A DNA stretch of 64,000 bases from JAFNAG01 sp963721405 (GTDB lineage Bacteria; Acidobacteriota; UBA6911), in the NCBI GenBank assembly GCA_963721405.1, contig CAVRJA010000004.1, positions 496,001-560,000 on the forward strand, written 5' to 3'. A program made the translations under genes and the position numbers. The notes beneath the pieces were generated by a model that saw nothing but the letters and a program-made list of their open reading frames with translations, searched no databases and had not been told where the DNA came from. Positions 1 to 8,268 of the stretch are shown here, in pieces (position 1 is the stretch's first letter; each line of letters begins with the position of its first letter).

Positions 1-196
1 CGCGCATGATCTCCACCGGGATCGAGATGGCCAGATCGCCTAACACATGCGTCCAGAAAGCCAGGAGCGCCAGCCGGCTGCGAGCTCCGCGATAGTCGTC
101 CTGAAACTGAAGCTCCAGGGGAATCGCGTATTCCTCGCGGAACCGCGCCGGATATAGCCGAAGTAACTGGCGATAGAGCTTGGACGGCTCGCTCAT
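1..196 (-). CDS. ABC transporter permease, N-terminal fragment (window edge)
   Basis: The reading frame starts at ATG 196 and runs off the left edge, so only about 65 residues are visible. They begin MSEPSKLYRQLLRLYPARFR and contain the pattern LYRxLLRLYPxxFREEY. This pattern is the N-terminal prefix domain of large acidobacterial MacB-like permeases, which combine an MFS-like/FtsX-type core with a periplasmic domain. A GAGGTG ribosome-binding site lies inside the end of the upstream padR, and the two genes are 3 bp apart, so they are cotranscribed. PadR/permease pairs of this sort are typical of Acidobacteria. The family call rests on the N-terminus alone; the FtsX domains lie outside the window. 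Confidence 0.7.
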   Translation of the reverse strand, partial: MSEPSKLYRQLLRLYPARFREEYAIPLELQFQDDYRGARSRLALLAFWTHVLGDLAISIPVEIMR

Positions 197-199
197 ACG

Positions 200-568
200 T
201 CACCTCGCGAATTCGGGAAGGCCGCCGCGCTCATCGGCCAGGCGCACCAGCTCTCGCATGCGGTCGGCCTCCGCCCGGACCACCCGGAGTCCCAGCGGGG
301 TAATGCGATAATACCGGCGGCGAGCGTCGTCCAGATGAGGGTCGGGCCGCTCCGCGGACTCTTCGATCCACCCCTGCTCCATCATCTTGTTGATGGAGCC
401 ATACAGCACACCCGAGCCGAGGTTCATCTTGCCGCCAGTACGTTGCAGGATCTCGCGCTTCAATGCATACCCGTGCCGCTCTCCCTGACTCAGGGACAGC
501 AGCATGTAATAAAGATGCAACTTCAGGGGGAGGAACGCTTCCTCTGGATTCACCTCACGTTTGGCCAT
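200..568 (-). CDS. PadR family transcriptional regulator
   Basis: A 122-residue winged-helix repressor of the PadR family. The sequence has LHLYYMLLSLSQGERHGYALKR, the GSGVLYGSINKM recognition helix region and the YYRITPLGLRVV wing, followed by a short C-terminal helix. The longer frame to 604 adds an N-terminus (MMETYYVQKRPN) that would be read from the promoter and operator itself, so ATG 568 (MAKREVNPEE) is preferred. The gene is followed after 3 bp by an ABC permease, its likely regulatory target. An inverted repeat overlaps the -10 region and the start codon, which suggests autorepression. The ligand is unknown. Confidence 0.88.
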   Translation of the reverse strand: MAKREVNPEEAFLPLKLHLYYMLLSLSQGERHGYALKREILQRTGGKMNLGSGVLYGSINKMMEQGWIEESAERPDPHLDDARRRYYRITPLGLRVVRAEADRMRELVRLADERGGLPEFAR

Positions 569-617
569 ATTAGGTCTCTTTTGGACATAATATGTTTCCA
601 TCAAGACAAATTGTCAA
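566..617 (-). promoter_or_regulatory. padR promoter with overlapping inverted-repeat operator
   Basis: On the minus strand a perfect TTGACA (617-612) is followed after 17 bp by CATATT, or after 19 bp by TATTAT (592-587). An inverted repeat with 11-bp arms and one mismatch, CATATTAGGTC (566-576) and GACATAATATG (584-594), with a 7-bp spacer, covers the -10 region and the first codon. Palindromes of this type overlapping the promoter are usual for PadR autoregulation. The operator role is inference. Confidence 0.65.
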
Positions 618-880
618 GTTCAAACCCGGCCTGATCGTGTGCGGCCACGCAATTAATGCCTCCGGAACTGTGGATGCCACTTTTTTTTCAAAAACTTATC
701 GTCGTCAGTCCCCCTTGGTTAAGTGCTCCCTGCGGCGAGAACCGATTCCGAAATTGAACAGAATGGACTAAAATCGAGTGGTCGAAAATCCGTGTAATCC
801 CTGGCAATCCGTGGCGTCTTTGAAGACGCGCCGGATCTGCGAATCGGTTCTTGAACAGGCGTTCCTGGGAAGGAGTGAAC
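618..880. other. Intergenic region with a short ATCCGTG-type dispersed motif
   Basis: No gene is visible. At about 787-826 the sequence contains two AATCCGTG-type motifs followed by GGCGTCTTTGAA. A similar stretch (AATCCGTGGCTGCTTTGA) occurs near 16648-16666, so it is probably a dispersed intergenic sequence. Confidence 0.4.
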
Positions 881-2983
881 ATGAGGCTGTTCCGCTATCG
901 TACGCTGCTGATCCTGCCTGCAATGACGGTTCTGCTTTCATCCATGGAGTTGATCCCTCGGGCCGCAACCGAGGTCATCCTCGGCAATCCCCACTTTGCC
1001 GGCCTCACCAGGATCGTAATGGACACGAACGTTCCACTGACCGGAGTGACGGCGGCCCAGATCGTCATCAGAAAGCCCGACGGCCGCATGATTCCTCCTG
1101 CGGATATCCTCGGCGTCGAGGTGTCCGGGAACTCCGTTTCCATCACGGTCGGCGTGAATCCGTTTGCCCGCATCACGTCGGAAGGCACAACGGTCGCGAC
1201 CAGGGCCTATGGGCCGTTTCGGGCATCCAAACCGATGCAGGTGGCGAGGCCGGGCGAGCCGGCGGAGAACGGTTTTGTCATCGGCACCAGTTCGAGCCTG
1301 GATGAAGGCTGGAACAGCCTCAGGACGGACCGTGATTTCATCGATCCGGCGACGGGGGAAAGAGGTTTTTATCACGTCACCGATGTCACCCCAGATTGTG
1401 ACGATAAGGGCAAGCCGGTCGCATGGAACAACGGCAGGATCACCACGCCCGCCCACAGGTCCAAAACCATGCTGGCGCTGTTCGTGGAATTCCCCGACCG
1501 GCTCGCGGCAAACGCGCAGGACCCATACAAGGACCCTTCTCCTTATCTCGATTTTCTGAAGGGCGCGGTGGAGTGGTTCCGGCTGGCCTCCTATGACCAG
1601 TTCCGGTTCTCGCTCGCGTCTCCACAGGCGGAGAAGCACTTGGGCTGGATCAGGATGGACAAGAATGCCACCCAGTACCGGGGGGGCGCCAACACGATAC
1701 CGATGCACAGCTACATAGCGGAGGCGTGCCAGAAGGCGTACGACCAGTGGGGCATCAAGGCCGACGACTATGACCTGCTTCTGATCATGCCTGCCAGGGG
1801 ACAATCGGGGCTGAGCAATGGTCCCACCTATCTTCATGGCAAGGAGAACGGCAAGAACCGCGTCATGTACGTCGACAAGGACAAGAAACCGCACTACATC
1901 GACACCGGGATCACAGCCGGCAACGATTTGTGGCGCTGGGGGTACCGGTGGGCCATACACGAATCCGGGCACACGTTCGGGCTGCCGGACCTTTACTCGT
2001 ATGCGCCGACGATCGACAACGTCAGGATCGGCTCGTTCTTCTTCTGCGGCGGATGGGACATGATGGGTCACATTGCCGGTCAATCCACGGACTTCCTGGC
2101 CTGGCACAAATGGAAATTGCACTGGATCCGGGACGATCAGGTCGACGTCGTCACCCGGTCTTCCGCGCAACCCACCACACACAACATCACGCCTGTGGAG
2201 ACCCCGGGCGGCACTAAAATGGTGGTCGTCCGCACCGGCCTCGCCACGGCTTATGTGGCGGAATTCAGGACGAAACTGGGGATCAACGCCCTGGACCAGA
2301 GGGGCAAATACACGGGAGTGATCCTCTACAGGATCAATGCCAATGTGGGCGCTCCCCGGGGCGCCGATTATACGGCGCAAGTCATCTCCAAAAAGTACTA
2401 CAACAGCCCGGCCGTCGGCGGGCCTAAGAACCTGACCGGATTCTGGCGCCCCGTAGACAACACCACCGACGGCTATGATTCCCAGGATGGTCGCTGGCTC
2501 CCCGGCGATGTCTTCTCCGACCCTGCCACCGGCGTGACGATCGGCGTAACCGCGATCACGCACTACGACGCTGCCACCCCTTCCGGGAGCCCGTACACGG
2601 CAAATGACAGTGCGACCCTCACCGTCACGAAAACGATGGACGCCGAACTTTTCAAGGGCGTGGTTCTGAGCAACGCGGAACTGAGCAGCCCGACCGACCT
2701 GAGCTTCGACACGAATATCGAATTGCAGCAGAGGCTGCCCCGGAACAGGATCCGTGAGGACTCGCTGTTTTACCCGGGGAGTCTCGTGATCACGAAATCG
2801 AACGGGTCGGTCGTGCCCGAAAACAAGATCGTCAAAATCGTCGTGAATCCCACCGGCGTTCAGGTCACGCTGGCACGGGGCGTTTTTTCAGACGTCAAAG
2901 CTGCGAACGGTGCAACCGTGGCCACCAGGCCGTTCTATCTTTTCGGCGCCGGCGCCTCCATCCCAATCAAGGCGGATCAATAG
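881..2983 (+). CDS. Secreted M6-family (InhA-like) zinc metallopeptidase
   Basis: A 700-residue exported protein. The N-terminus (MRLFRYRTLLILPAMTVLLS) is a signal peptide. The zinc site is HESGHTFGLPDLY at about residues 360-372, an HExxHxxG(L)PD motif as in M6 peptidases, followed by WDMMGH, a plausible Met-turn. The N-terminal ~130 residues and the C-terminal ~120 residues each hold a similar beta-rich segment with an ending like NGxTVATRPF/Y, possibly a duplicated beta-sandwich. ATG 881 was chosen because AGGAG (871-875) precedes it; an in-frame TTG at 851 lacks such a site. It likely degrades extracellular protein. No neighbour suggests a specific substrate. Confidence 0.82.
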   Translation: MRLFRYRTLLILPAMTVLLSSMELIPRAATEVILGNPHFAGLTRIVMDTNVPLTGVTAAQIVIRKPDGRMIPPADILGVEVSGNSVSITVGVNPFARITSEGTTVATRAYGPFRASKPMQVARPGEPAENGFVIGTSSSLDEGWNSLRTDRDFIDPATGERGFYHVTDVTPDCDDKGKPVAWNNGRITTPAHRSKTMLALFVEFPDRLAANAQDPYKDPSPYLDFLKGAVEWFRLASYDQFRFSLASPQAEKHLGWIRMDKNATQYRGGANTIPMHSYIAEACQKAYDQWGIKADDYDLLLIMPARGQSGLSNGPTYLHGKENGKNRVMYVDKDKKPHYIDTGITAGNDLWRWGYRWAIHESGHTFGLPDLYSYAPTIDNVRIGSFFFCGGWDMMGHIAGQSTDFLAWHKWKLHWIRDDQVDVVTRSSAQPTTHNITPVETPGGTKMVVVRTGLATAYVAEFRTKLGINALDQRGKYTGVILYRINANVGAPRGADYTAQVISKKYYNSPAVGGPKNLTGFWRPVDNTTDGYDSQDGRWLPGDVFSDPATGVTIGVTAITHYDAATPSGSPYTANDSATLTVTKTMDAELFKGVVLSNAELSSPTDLSFDTNIELQQRLPRNRIREDSLFYPGSLVITKSNGSVVPENKIVKIVVNPTGVQVTLARGVFSDVKAANGATVATRPFYLFGAGASIPIKADQ

Positions 2984-3005
2984 ACATCGGGGCGGTATAG
3001 GTAGG

Positions 3006-3219
3006 TAGTTTCTGTCGCGAACTCCAAGGTCATCGGACCTGGACCTAAACCTGGACTTGGTCCTGGACGTGGACGTAGACCCGGCAAATACCGATGACCT
3101 GATATAAGTGCCTCATTCGCTCGAGGTTACATCAAAGAAGCCTGACCACGTCCACGTCTAGGTCCAGGTCCACGTCCAGGACCAGGCAAGACAATGATAG
3201 AGTTTCGCGACAGAAACTA
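3006..3219. repeat. Palindromic element: REP-like termini around inverted GGACNT arrays (copy 1)
   Basis: A 214-bp element bounded by TAGTTTCTGTCGCGAACT (3006-3023) and its inverse AGTTTCGCGACAGAAACTA (3201-3219). Each terminus is itself a short hairpin (AGTTTC...GAAACT in the intact form). Inside, tandem degenerate hexamers of GGACCT/GGACGT type (3035-3082) face an inverted set (3144-3187), so the whole could fold into one long hairpin. A second copy lies at 61956-62484. No coding content is credible. Confidence 0.8.
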
Positions 3220-3587
3220 GGCAGGGCTTGTTCTCGATTCTCGTGGACATTTTGCTTTTTGCCATAATCTCCCTCTTGGAGATTCGTTTGCAATCGGCGA
3301 GACTCCCAAACTCCTAAGGTAAGGAGTTGAAGAACTCTTTTGTGAAATCAAGATGAAGAGAAAACTTTTGTTCAAGGAGGGATCTGAGCTCAGGGAGTTT
3401 ATCTGGTTCCAGCAATCGGTCTATCTCAAAAGCCCTCTTCCCAAGCTGACGGTAATACTGATCAATTATTGTTTGGTAGAAAACCCCGAATTGCAGTCTC
3501 GAGCCAGGGATGAGCCTGAAGGCGGAATCATCCAATTCCTAACAGAGCCAGCGCACCGCCGTCCGCGTTGCGTGACCTGGAGTCGTC
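3220..3587. other. Intergenic region without recognisable gene
   Basis: A 73-codon frame exists on the minus strand (3314-3535, beginning MDDSAFRLIPGSRLQFG). Its composition is protein-like, but it has no ribosome-binding site and no recognised family. It may be a remnant. Nothing else is visible. Confidence 0.3.
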
Positions 3588-3627
3588 GAGTCCCGGCGGC
3601 TACTGTTCCTCTTAGCCGCCGGGACTC
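3588..3627. terminator. Strong hairpin just downstream of the HAF gene
   Basis: A perfect 15-bp inverted repeat, GAGTCCCGGCGGCTA (3588-3602) and TAGCCGCCGGGACTC (3613-3627), with a 10-nt loop. It begins about 9 bp past the stop codon of the minus-strand HAF gene. No T-tract follows on that strand, so it may be a factor-dependent or mRNA-stabilising hairpin, or a REP unit, rather than a classical intrinsic terminator. Confidence 0.5.
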
Positions 3628-3635
3628 CAACCTTT

Positions 3636-4610
3636 TTACTGAAGAAATGCCGCTCGTCTGGCCGCGAAGCCATGCATCGCACCCGAATCATCAACCCAGA
3701 AGCCGACGATTGTGCCCGAAGCATTGATCTTGGCCGCGAAGGTCCGCACCGCTCTCGGATCTGGATGGTTCAGATCCGTAAACACACCTGATGGGCCGCG
3801 ATAAAAAGCATGCCCGGCTTCGAGGGCTTCAACGTCGGCGGGCGTCCAGTTACCGACAATTTCGCCCCGCGCATTGATGCCTTCCACCTGTGTATCGATC
3901 GAACCATCATCCGGCAAGTAGGGATAAATGATCTCGAGATAGGAGCCGTCATGGGAGCGCAGGAAGCTGTGCTCGCAATCTAATTCGGGAACCATGCCGA
4001 ATCCGATGATCTCATTTCGGCTGTTGATGTCCGTGAACTCGAAACCCTCTGGAGGGAACGGCCCCTCTTCCAGGGTGGGAATCCAGTAACTGCCATCGGG
4101 ATAGCGGACATAGCCCGTATCTTGTTCGCCCTCATCCTCACCTACGATAGAAAGCAGACCGACGACGTACCCCTGATTGTTGATTCCCTGGGCGTCGAAT
4201 GTATCGATCCCGCCCGCGAACTCTTCCTTCATGGATGTGATGACACCGTTTTCAAAAAGGAACGGCGAGGTAGGATCCGACAAGGGAGCTTCGGTCCAGT
4301 AAACTCCGACAACCTGGCCCCGGTTGTTGATTCCCGAGGCGGAAGTTCCAAAGGTGCCGTCAGGGTGATCAATGGTCGTCCAGTTGCCGTGATGGTCGAG
4401 GATAAATCCATGCACGTTGCCGGCCTGATCAATATAACCTCCAACGATGTCGCCTTCGTCGTTGATACCCATCGCAGCGGTGGCAACAGCATCCGGAAAT
4501 TCAATGGGCTGGAAGCTGAATTGGGCAGCCGGCAGTCCGTGGGGCAATCCGAATGTACCCAGAAACGCAATGAGGCAAAGCAAAATCGAAAACAGGGAAC
4601 GCTTCATCAT
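3636..4610 (-). CDS. Secreted HAF-repeat protein
   Basis: A protein of 324 residues with a signal peptide (MMKRSLFSILLCLIAFLG...AQF) and repeated blocks of the form GIN(D/N)xGxIVGxY...(G/A)F, the extracellular HAF repeat. Examples are GINDEGDIVGGY, GINNRGQVVGVY, GINNQGYVVGLL, DINSRNEIIGFG, GINARGEIVGNW and KINASGTIVGFW. These repeats probably form a beta-propeller. The start at 4610 is supported by GGAGG ending 5 bp upstream; the longer frame to 4766 has none. HAF proteins are common in Acidobacteria and of unknown function. The C-terminus (SGAMHGFAARRAAFLQ) ends near a 15-bp hairpin. Confidence 0.8.
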   Translation of the reverse strand: MMKRSLFSILLCLIAFLGTFGLPHGLPAAQFSFQPIEFPDAVATAAMGINDEGDIVGGYIDQAGNVHGFILDHHGNWTTIDHPDGTFGTSASGINNRGQVVGVYWTEAPLSDPTSPFLFENGVITSMKEEFAGGIDTFDAQGINNQGYVVGLLSIVGEDEGEQDTGYVRYPDGSYWIPTLEEGPFPPEGFEFTDINSRNEIIGFGMVPELDCEHSFLRSHDGSYLEIIYPYLPDDGSIDTQVEGINARGEIVGNWTPADVEALEAGHAFYRGPSGVFTDLNHPDPRAVRTFAAKINASGTIVGFWVDDSGAMHGFAARRAAFLQ

Positions 4611-4850
4611 ATAATCCTCCTGATTCCATAAATCGTAATTAGAGTGGATTGCCAGAATTCTGCCGGGGGCGCAACCCTGTTCCTTCCCGGCAAGCAGGCG
4701 AATGATCAAGTCGTGTGGCGACGGAATCCCCCTTCTTTTTTGCCATTGCCGGGATCGACCTGACAAGTTAAATGGAGTGACAATCTTCGAGGTTGTAGTA
4801 GCCCTGCTGATTCAGATACTTGCGGCGGGAAGCGGGGGCACGTTTAACGG

Positions 4851-6806
4851 TTAAAAGAACAATCGGCCGGCAGCCGCTGGCATTTCCGGGGACTTTTCGT
4901 CATTTCTTCCCGGCGCCAGACCCATTCTTCTGAGGATCGAGGTGAAGCGGGGGTCGCTGCGGACAGGATCGAATACCGGATCGACGTTTATGTAAGGCAG
5001 TTCGGGATCACGCTGTTCTAACTCGCGCTCGAGGTGGCGAAGTGCCTGATCGCGATCCCCCAGTGCCAGATAGATATACGCGACCTTCAAGTCGGAAAGC
5101 CCTCCCTGTTCGAACTCGAGGCCTTCATCTCTCAGGAGTTTCCTTGCCTCCTCCGACTGTCCGGACATGGCGTAGGCGTGTCCCAGCATTCCCTTGATGT
5201 AGGAATGCGTGGGGACGAGGGCGAGGCCGGCCTTGTATTCGGCGATTGCCTCAGGGTATTTTCGTTGCGTCTCCAGTATCATGCCGCACAACCCGTGAGT
5301 AGGGGCGGTGTTGGCCACCTCCAGGGTTTCGCGCGCCAGCTTCATGGCTTCGTCAAAGCGCCGGGAAAAGTAATACACGACCGCCAGGTGAGTCGTGGCC
5401 ACATAGGACAGCGGATCCAGTTCCTTTGCCTGCCGGGCCTGGGCAATGGCTTCCTCAAAGCGGCGCTGCATCACCAGTGCATACGCAAACCACATGCGGG
5501 CCTTGCCGTTGTTGGGATCGGACTGCAGCGCTTGCCGGTAGCTCCTCTCTGCCGCGGCAGGATCGTAGTCGAAAAAAAACTGGATCGTGCCGAGAGCGCT
5601 CGCGGCCTCCGCCAGGCTATTGTCAAGTTCCAGGGCGCGTGTGGCTGCGCGCCGGCCGCGCGTCATGAACTCCCGCGTCGTCGGACTCGCGCCGCGCTCC
5701 CACGCCAGGCTGACGTAGACGTCGGACAGGGCCGCATAGGCCAGACCGAATCGCTCATCCCTCCGAACCGCCTGTTCCAGATAGTCGGCGCTTTTGAGCA
5801 GATCGTTTCTCCAGTTGGCCCGCCCCATGGGAGCCCGCAAGTAGGATCCCTTCCAGTACAACTGGTTCGCTTCGCCATTGTCACTGTAGTGGACCTGTTG
5901 AACCGCTTTATTACCCGCGGTCACGTGCTGCCGCACGGCCTGCGCCACAGCCTGTGCGATTTCGTTTTGGGCTTGGAGCAGATCCTCGCTGGGGCGCTCG
6001 TACATTTCCGACCAGATATGGAGCGTGTCCGCTACATTGATGAGTTGCGCCGCGACCAGCACGCGATCCGCCGTCCTCTGCACACTTCCCTCCAGCACCG
6101 CATCGACCTTCAATTGGCGCGCGATGCTCGCGATGTCATCGCCGCGCTTGAATCGTGCTGCCGACGTCCGCGCGACGACGCGCACCGCCTGAATCTTGGC
6201 CAGCTCGGTGGTGATTTCGTCCATCAAGCCGAAGCAGAAATACTCGTTCTCGGGGTCGTTGCTCAGACTGTCGAAGGGCAGCACGGCAATCATGGGATTC
6301 GCCGGCAACGGCGCGCCTTTCGGTCGCGCAAACCAATCGATAGAGACCGCGATCGACCCAAGCCCAATTACCAGGAGGGCGGCGATCCAGCGCCACTTTC
6401 CATACAGCCAGGCTGGAGATGCAGGTGGCAGCGGCGAGTCGGTCGCTTCGCGCCGCCGAAAGTTCGGGACGTAGGATCCCCTGGTCAGCTCGATGATAAG
6501 CGGATCCGCACTGCCCTCATCGGCATAGTACTGATCCAGGGCCGTACGAAGCCGGCGCGCCTGAACCCTCACGAGCGAATCCAGGCGTGGGTCAAAGGAA
6601 CTCGGTCGGCCAAATACCTCCACGCCGAGAACAAATTCCTTGAGACGCGCGCCGTGCCCCGCCAGCGTCTCGTCCACCAGGAATCGGAGCATGCGCTGGA
6701 GTTGTCCTGAGCGCAGAAAGGGACGAGAGTGCACAATCCGCACAAGTGCAGCCCGGATTTCGGGAGCAGCATCACCCTCCGTCCGGCTTGTCGAGTCTGC
6801 GGACAT
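4851..6806 (-). CDS. Membrane TolB-like/TPR protein with N-terminal HTH-like domain
   Basis: About 651 residues. The first ~120 residues contain LKEFVLGVEVFGRP and DSLVRVQARRLRTAL, a domain resembling OmpR-type winged helices and common before TolB-like modules. A transmembrane segment (WIAALLVIGLGSIAVSIDWF) follows. Next comes a TolB-N/FlgO-like domain (MIAVLPFDSLSNDPENEYFC, GLMDEITTELAKI, VDAVLEGSVQR) and about eight TPR-like repeats to the end. Family members are usually called adenylate-cyclase-like or CadC-like, but no cyclase domain is present. It probably senses or scaffolds across the membrane. Start 6806 (MSADSTSRTEG) is chosen over 6854; neither has a strong ribosome site. Confidence 0.75.
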   Translation of the reverse strand: MSADSTSRTEGDAAPEIRAALVRIVHSRPFLRSGQLQRMLRFLVDETLAGHGARLKEFVLGVEVFGRPSSFDPRLDSLVRVQARRLRTALDQYYADEGSADPLIIELTRGSYVPNFRRREATDSPLPPASPAWLYGKWRWIAALLVIGLGSIAVSIDWFARPKGAPLPANPMIAVLPFDSLSNDPENEYFCFGLMDEITTELAKIQAVRVVARTSAARFKRGDDIASIARQLKVDAVLEGSVQRTADRVLVAAQLINVADTLHIWSEMYERPSEDLLQAQNEIAQAVAQAVRQHVTAGNKAVQQVHYSDNGEANQLYWKGSYLRAPMGRANWRNDLLKSADYLEQAVRRDERFGLAYAALSDVYVSLAWERGASPTTREFMTRGRRAATRALELDNSLAEAASALGTIQFFFDYDPAAAERSYRQALQSDPNNGKARMWFAYALVMQRRFEEAIAQARQAKELDPLSYVATTHLAVVYYFSRRFDEAMKLARETLEVANTAPTHGLCGMILETQRKYPEAIAEYKAGLALVPTHSYIKGMLGHAYAMSGQSEEARKLLRDEGLEFEQGGLSDLKVAYIYLALGDRDQALRHLERELEQRDPELPYINVDPVFDPVRSDPRFTSILRRMGLAPGRNDEKSPEMPAAAGRLFF

Positions 6807-6854
6807 GCGCACACCATGCGCAACCTGGCGCCAGTGCCTGATCGCGGCTTTCAA

Positions 6855-7473
6855 CGGGTTCAGTCACCACAGAAACGGCTCAGCCGCCGGCTGATACTGA
6901 AATCCGGGCCCAGGCCAGGAAACATGCTATGCCTCCCAGTGATGTCGAAATCAGTAAGCCTGTGCGCCGTGCGGTTTCCGGGAAACACTTTTCAGCATAA
7001 GGGAGAATATTGAAGAAAGTAAAGCTAAATCAATAGATTAGGAGAATACCGCATGTTCTGCGTCCGGCGCAGGAGTTGTCGAACAGGAGCGGCGGAGACC
7101 ACCCATTGGCTTGTCTGAAGTTGCCTGGAAAATGGGACTCTTCCCTGCTCGCCCGGGTTTATTCTCTGACTCCAGTAGTGGTTTAGGTTTTCCGCCGACA
7201 TTTGATCGGCGCTATGGGATCGGGAGGCGTTGCAGCACGACCAATGGAGACGTGGACATCCTCCATGCTTTTCCGGGTGTCTGTGTTTCCACTCCATATG
7301 AGAAAACCGGGATCAAGATCGCCGATAGAGTCGATGCCGATCTGCTCAGTGGGCGGCTCTGCTATCGATCGGCTCAGTGCTTCTCCGTCTGGAATCGGTT
7401 GCTTTCATGCATCGAAGTTCTTTCCCGGACTGGCGGCTCCTGCGGCAAAAGGCCGCGCCAGGCAATCGGTCGG
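6855..7473. other. Intergenic region, nothing recognised
   Basis: About 620 bp separating two minus-strand genes. Open frames on both strands have no family resemblance, no ribosome-binding site and no internal repeat. It may hold the promoter of the 6806 gene, but I cannot point to convincing -35/-10 boxes. Confidence 0.4.
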
Positions 7474-8268
7474 TCAGTCAGTGATTTCGAATCGGAGGCA
7501 GGCCCGGCCGAGGTAGATTTCGTCCCCGGAGCGCAGGCGGACGCCGCGCGGATTGCCGCCCGGCACTTCAATGGTCCGACCTTCCCGGAAAATGCGGGTT
7601 CCGTAACGGCTGACCTCGTCGACGATGCGGTACTCGTTGCGCTCGCGATCGAAGAAAACGGCCGCGTGGGCCCGGCCGATGCTCGAGTTGATGTCGTCGC
7701 CGTTGTCGAGGAAGACGATGTCGTTCCGGCGCGCCATCTGGCCATCCTGGGTAGTCAGCTCCGCGAGCCGTCCGATCAGAACCCGGTCTTTTGCCACCGG
7801 GTAGCGGTCCTGTTCCGCGGTTCCTTTCACAACTGCCAGCACGGCCGCGGGGCGCTTATGGCGGCCGGCTTCATCGACTTTCGCGAACTCGACCGCGCAC
7901 GTGGGACCGGCGGCGGACTCCCCGCACGGCTCCGCGATGTCGGTTTTGATCTCCAGCGCCGGCGCGATAACGGCGCCGGAATCGCGCAGCATCTCCCGGA
8001 TGTCGGCCTCGAGCGACGCGTCGGCCAGAAATGCCGCCTGGAAGACGTCCTTCATCGCCTGGTCGTGCGGCCGCAGATGGATCAGCACCCGCCCGAAAGG
8101 GAAGGCTTTTCTGCCCTTATCCACGACGACGCGGGACTCGACCTGCTCGAGGATCTGGCGGCGCACTTCGAGCGGAGTGCGGCTGGCGCCGTCGCCGAAG
8201 AGGCTTTCGATGCGCCCGCGGATCCTGCTCTCGGTTTTCAGCAACCTGTCGACGATTCCCATGCTCAC
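7474..8268 (-). CDS. FhaA-like protein: DUF3662 plus C-terminal FHA domain
   Basis: A 264-residue cytoplasmic protein. The N-terminal ~120 residues (IVDRLLKTESRIRGRIESLF, TPLEVRRQILEQVESRVV, PFGRVLIHLRPHD) match the DUF3662 domain found in mycobacterial FhaA. The C-terminal ~100 residues form an FHA phosphothreonine-binding domain (LIGRLAEL, SSIGRAHAAVFFD, RYGTRIFREGRTIEV, LRSGDEIYLG). Its start overlaps the stop of the SEDS-PBP gene by 4 bp (ATGA), so the two are translationally coupled. FhaA binds phosphorylated MviN/PknB partners in Actinobacteria. Here it probably docks on targets of the kinase encoded three genes upstream. Confidence 0.85.
   Translation of the reverse strand: MSMGIVDRLLKTESRIRGRIESLFGDGASRTPLEVRRQILEQVESRVVVDKGRKAFPFGRVLIHLRPHDQAMKDVFQAAFLADASLEADIREMLRDSGAVIAPALEIKTDIAEPCGESAAGPTCAVEFAKVDEAGRHKRPAAVLAVVKGTAEQDRYPVAKDRVLIGRLAELTTQDGQMARRNDIVFLDNGDDINSSIGRAHAAVFFDRERNEYRIVDEVSRYGTRIFREGRTIEVPGGNPRGVRLRSGDEIYLGRACLRFEITD

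Noticed and set aside
938..2563. Long minus-strand open frame opposite the M6 peptidase
   Set aside because: Arg/Val/Asp-rich antisense translation; the plus strand has a signal peptide and a zinc motif.
5034..6710. Long plus-strand open frame opposite the TolB-like/TPR gene
   Set aside because: It is a high-GC antisense shadow. Its translation has no family features, whereas the minus strand shows TolB and TPR motifs.
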